From assembly GCA_030706065.1 (NCBI GenBank), contig JAUZPH010000248.1, positions 1 through 5,926 on the forward strand: a stretch of DNA of 5,926 bases. The letters are read 5' to 3'. Positions 4,974 through 5,926 of this stretch are shown here, one piece after another; position 1 is the first letter of the stretch; each line of letters begins with the position of its first letter. The position numbers and the translations under genes are program-made. The notes beneath the pieces are model-generated. The model saw only the letters and a list, made by a program, of their open reading frames with translations. It did not search any database and was not told the origin of the DNA. Source of the stretch: Bacillota bacterium. Its GTDB lineage: Bacteria > Bacillota > Clostridia > Clostridiales > Clostridiaceae.

Positions 4974-5926
4974 ATGAAGCCAGTATTATTTACTTTATTC
5001 GGACAACCTATATATGGTTACGGCACAATGATTGCCATAGGAATAATCTCTGCAGTGCTGCTGGTATGCTACAGGGCGAAGAGACATGGCTATGATGAAG
5101 ACAGCATGCTGAATATGTCCATAATTGCAATTATCAGTGGATTATTAGGAGCCAAGCTTTTATACATAGTTACAGACCTCAAGACTTACATAGAGGATCC
5201 AAAGGCACTGCTGGATGTCGGCAGCGGGTTTGTAATCCTTGGCGGAATAATTGGAGGAGGCCTTGGAGTTTACTTTTATGCAAGGAGAAAGAAGTGGGAT
5301 GTGCTGAAGGTGATGGATATGACTATACCGGCCATTCCTCTTGCACAGGGCTTTGGAAGAATCGGCTGTTTTTTTGCAGGCTGCTGCTTTGGGGCGCCTG
5401 TAAAGAATCCGAGCTGGGGAGTGGTATTCAAGAGCTCTGAGTTTGCACCGAATGACACTGCGGTATATCCAACTCAGATATACTCATCAATATTTGATTT
5501 TTGTCTTGCATTTTTCCTATTATATATAAGCAAAAAAGACAGAAAAAAGGGTAGAATATTTTCACTTTATGTTATAATATACAGCATAGGAAGATTCCTT
5601 ATAGAGTTTGTAAGGGATGATCCCAGAGGTAGTGTCGGACCGCTGTCTACATCCCAGTTTATTTGTATTTTCACTTTGATATTAGGTATAGTTGTATTTA
5701 ATCAAGAGAGAATTTTCAAGAACAGACAGCCGGTTTTAAACGAAGAAGTGGAACTGCCGAAGGATATTGAGGAGTCAGAGGCTGACGAACCATCAGATAC
5801 TGATGTGCTTTCGGAATCATCAGTGTCTCCCGAGCCTTCGGAAAATTCTGAGCTCTCTGAGTCATCTGAGTCATCGGAAATTATTGAGCCTTCCGAGCCT
5901 ATGGAGCCCATTGAGAATGCAGAGAC
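4974..5926 (+). CDS. lgt: Lgt-family prolipoprotein diacylglyceryl transferase, variant motif, acidic tail (3' end outside window)
   Basis: Lgt transfers diacylglycerol from phosphatidylglycerol to the lipobox cysteine of prolipoproteins in the cytoplasmic membrane. The 317 visible residues start MKPVLFTLFGQPIYGYG and hold seven hydrophobic segments (about 17-34, 46-66, 85-102, 112-140, 169-186, 195-212, 226-243), as in Lgt. Matches to E. coli Lgt by motif alignment: Y16 (Y26), R129 in GFGRIG (R143), G140 (G154), R207 and E211 in GRFLIEF (R239, E243). Departures: L89 where H103 normally sits before GG, C132 for N146 and C137 for E151, within GRIGCFFAGCCFG. The catalytic core would be complete by about residue 250; after it comes an acidic Ser/Glu/Pro-rich tail (251 to beyond 317) that typical Lgt lacks and that should face the cytoplasm if the usual topology holds. 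The gene is open at the window edge. Membership of the family is firm; that it is the housekeeping enzyme and not a divergent paralogue is less sure. Confidence 0.9.
   Translation, partial: MKPVLFTLFGQPIYGYGTMIAIGIISAVLLVCYRAKRHGYDEDSMLNMSIIAIISGLLGAKLLYIVTDLKTYIEDPKALLDVGSGFVILGGIIGGGLGVYFYARRKKWDVLKVMDMTIPAIPLAQGFGRIGCFFAGCCFGAPVKNPSWGVVFKSSEFAPNDTAVYPTQIYSSIFDFCLAFFLLYISKKDRKKGRIFSLYVIIYSIGRFLIEFVRDDPRGSVGPLSTSQFICIFTLILGIVVFNQERIFKNRQPVLNEEVELPKDIEESEADEPSDTDVLSESSVSPEPSENSELSESSESSEIIEPSEPMEPIENAE
5856..5873 (+). repeat. 9-bp tandem repeat in the acidic tail of the lgt-like gene
   Basis: TCTGAGTCA occurs twice in a row, in a tail also containing two copies of a GAGCCTTCsGA motif (from 5832 and 5886). 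This repeat-prone coding DNA underlies the Ser-Glu-rich tail and suggests a length-variable, disordered extension. Confidence 0.6.

Noticed and set aside
5702..5911. Open frame on the minus strand encoding a Ser/Asp-rich peptide
   Set aside because: It is the exact antisense of the repetitive acidic tail of the lgt-like gene; its composition follows from the GAG/TCA-rich coding strand, and it has no ribosome binding site that I can see.

Overview
The window looks like a chromosomal segment from an anaerobic, spore-forming Firmicute of the class Clostridia. An Acetivibrio/Ruminiclostridium-type relative is my best guess, but it is an inference from protein style, not a database match. The reasons are moderately AT-rich DNA, strong GGAGG-type ribosome binding sites, all genes on one strand, a G5/3D cell-wall protein of the YabE type, and the order yabE - rnmV - rsmA(ksgA), which matches the Bacillus/Clostridium core arrangement.

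Layout. Positions 17-1048 encode a membrane-anchored cell-wall protein (two DUF348 repeats, a G5 domain and a catalytic 3D domain), closed by a clear intrinsic terminator whose stem includes the stop codon. After a 131-bp gap comes a tight pair: rnmV (1180-1719, ribonuclease M5, 5S rRNA maturation) and rsmA (1738-2574, 16S rRNA adenine dimethyltransferase). They are separated by 18 bp and are almost certainly co-transcribed as an rRNA-maturation unit. A short AT-rich spacer with a small palindrome and a TATAAT box follows. Next is an uncharacterised 447-aa protein (2651-3994) with conserved-looking N- and C-terminal domains joined by a long acidic linker. It sits where Bacillus has yabG.

Positions 4000-4101 hold a striking nearly perfect inverted repeat: about 26 bp per arm around an about 48-bp structured centre. 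It ends about 106 bp before the next gene and could be a small mobile element, an RNA element or an unusual transcript end. Positions 4208-4795 encode a small single-pass or secreted protein of unknown function. A spacer then carries a good housekeeping promoter (4882-4911) whose predicted transcript begins almost directly with a perfect 12-bp hairpin (4923-4949). This leads into an lgt-family gene (prolipoprotein diacylglyceryl transferase) from 4974 that runs off the window end.

How the genes relate. The first three are a conserved housekeeping neighbourhood (cell-wall remodelling and rRNA processing/modification). The last three are less conserved: two envelope or unknown proteins and an Lgt homologue. 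The Lgt homologue departs from the classical Lgt motifs at several important positions and has a long acidic Ser/Glu/Pro tail. I see no tRNA, rRNA, CRISPR array, phage gene or transposase. The best candidates for something undescribed are the 4000-4101 inverted repeat, the Lgt variant with its hairpin leader, and the two-domain protein at 2651-3994.
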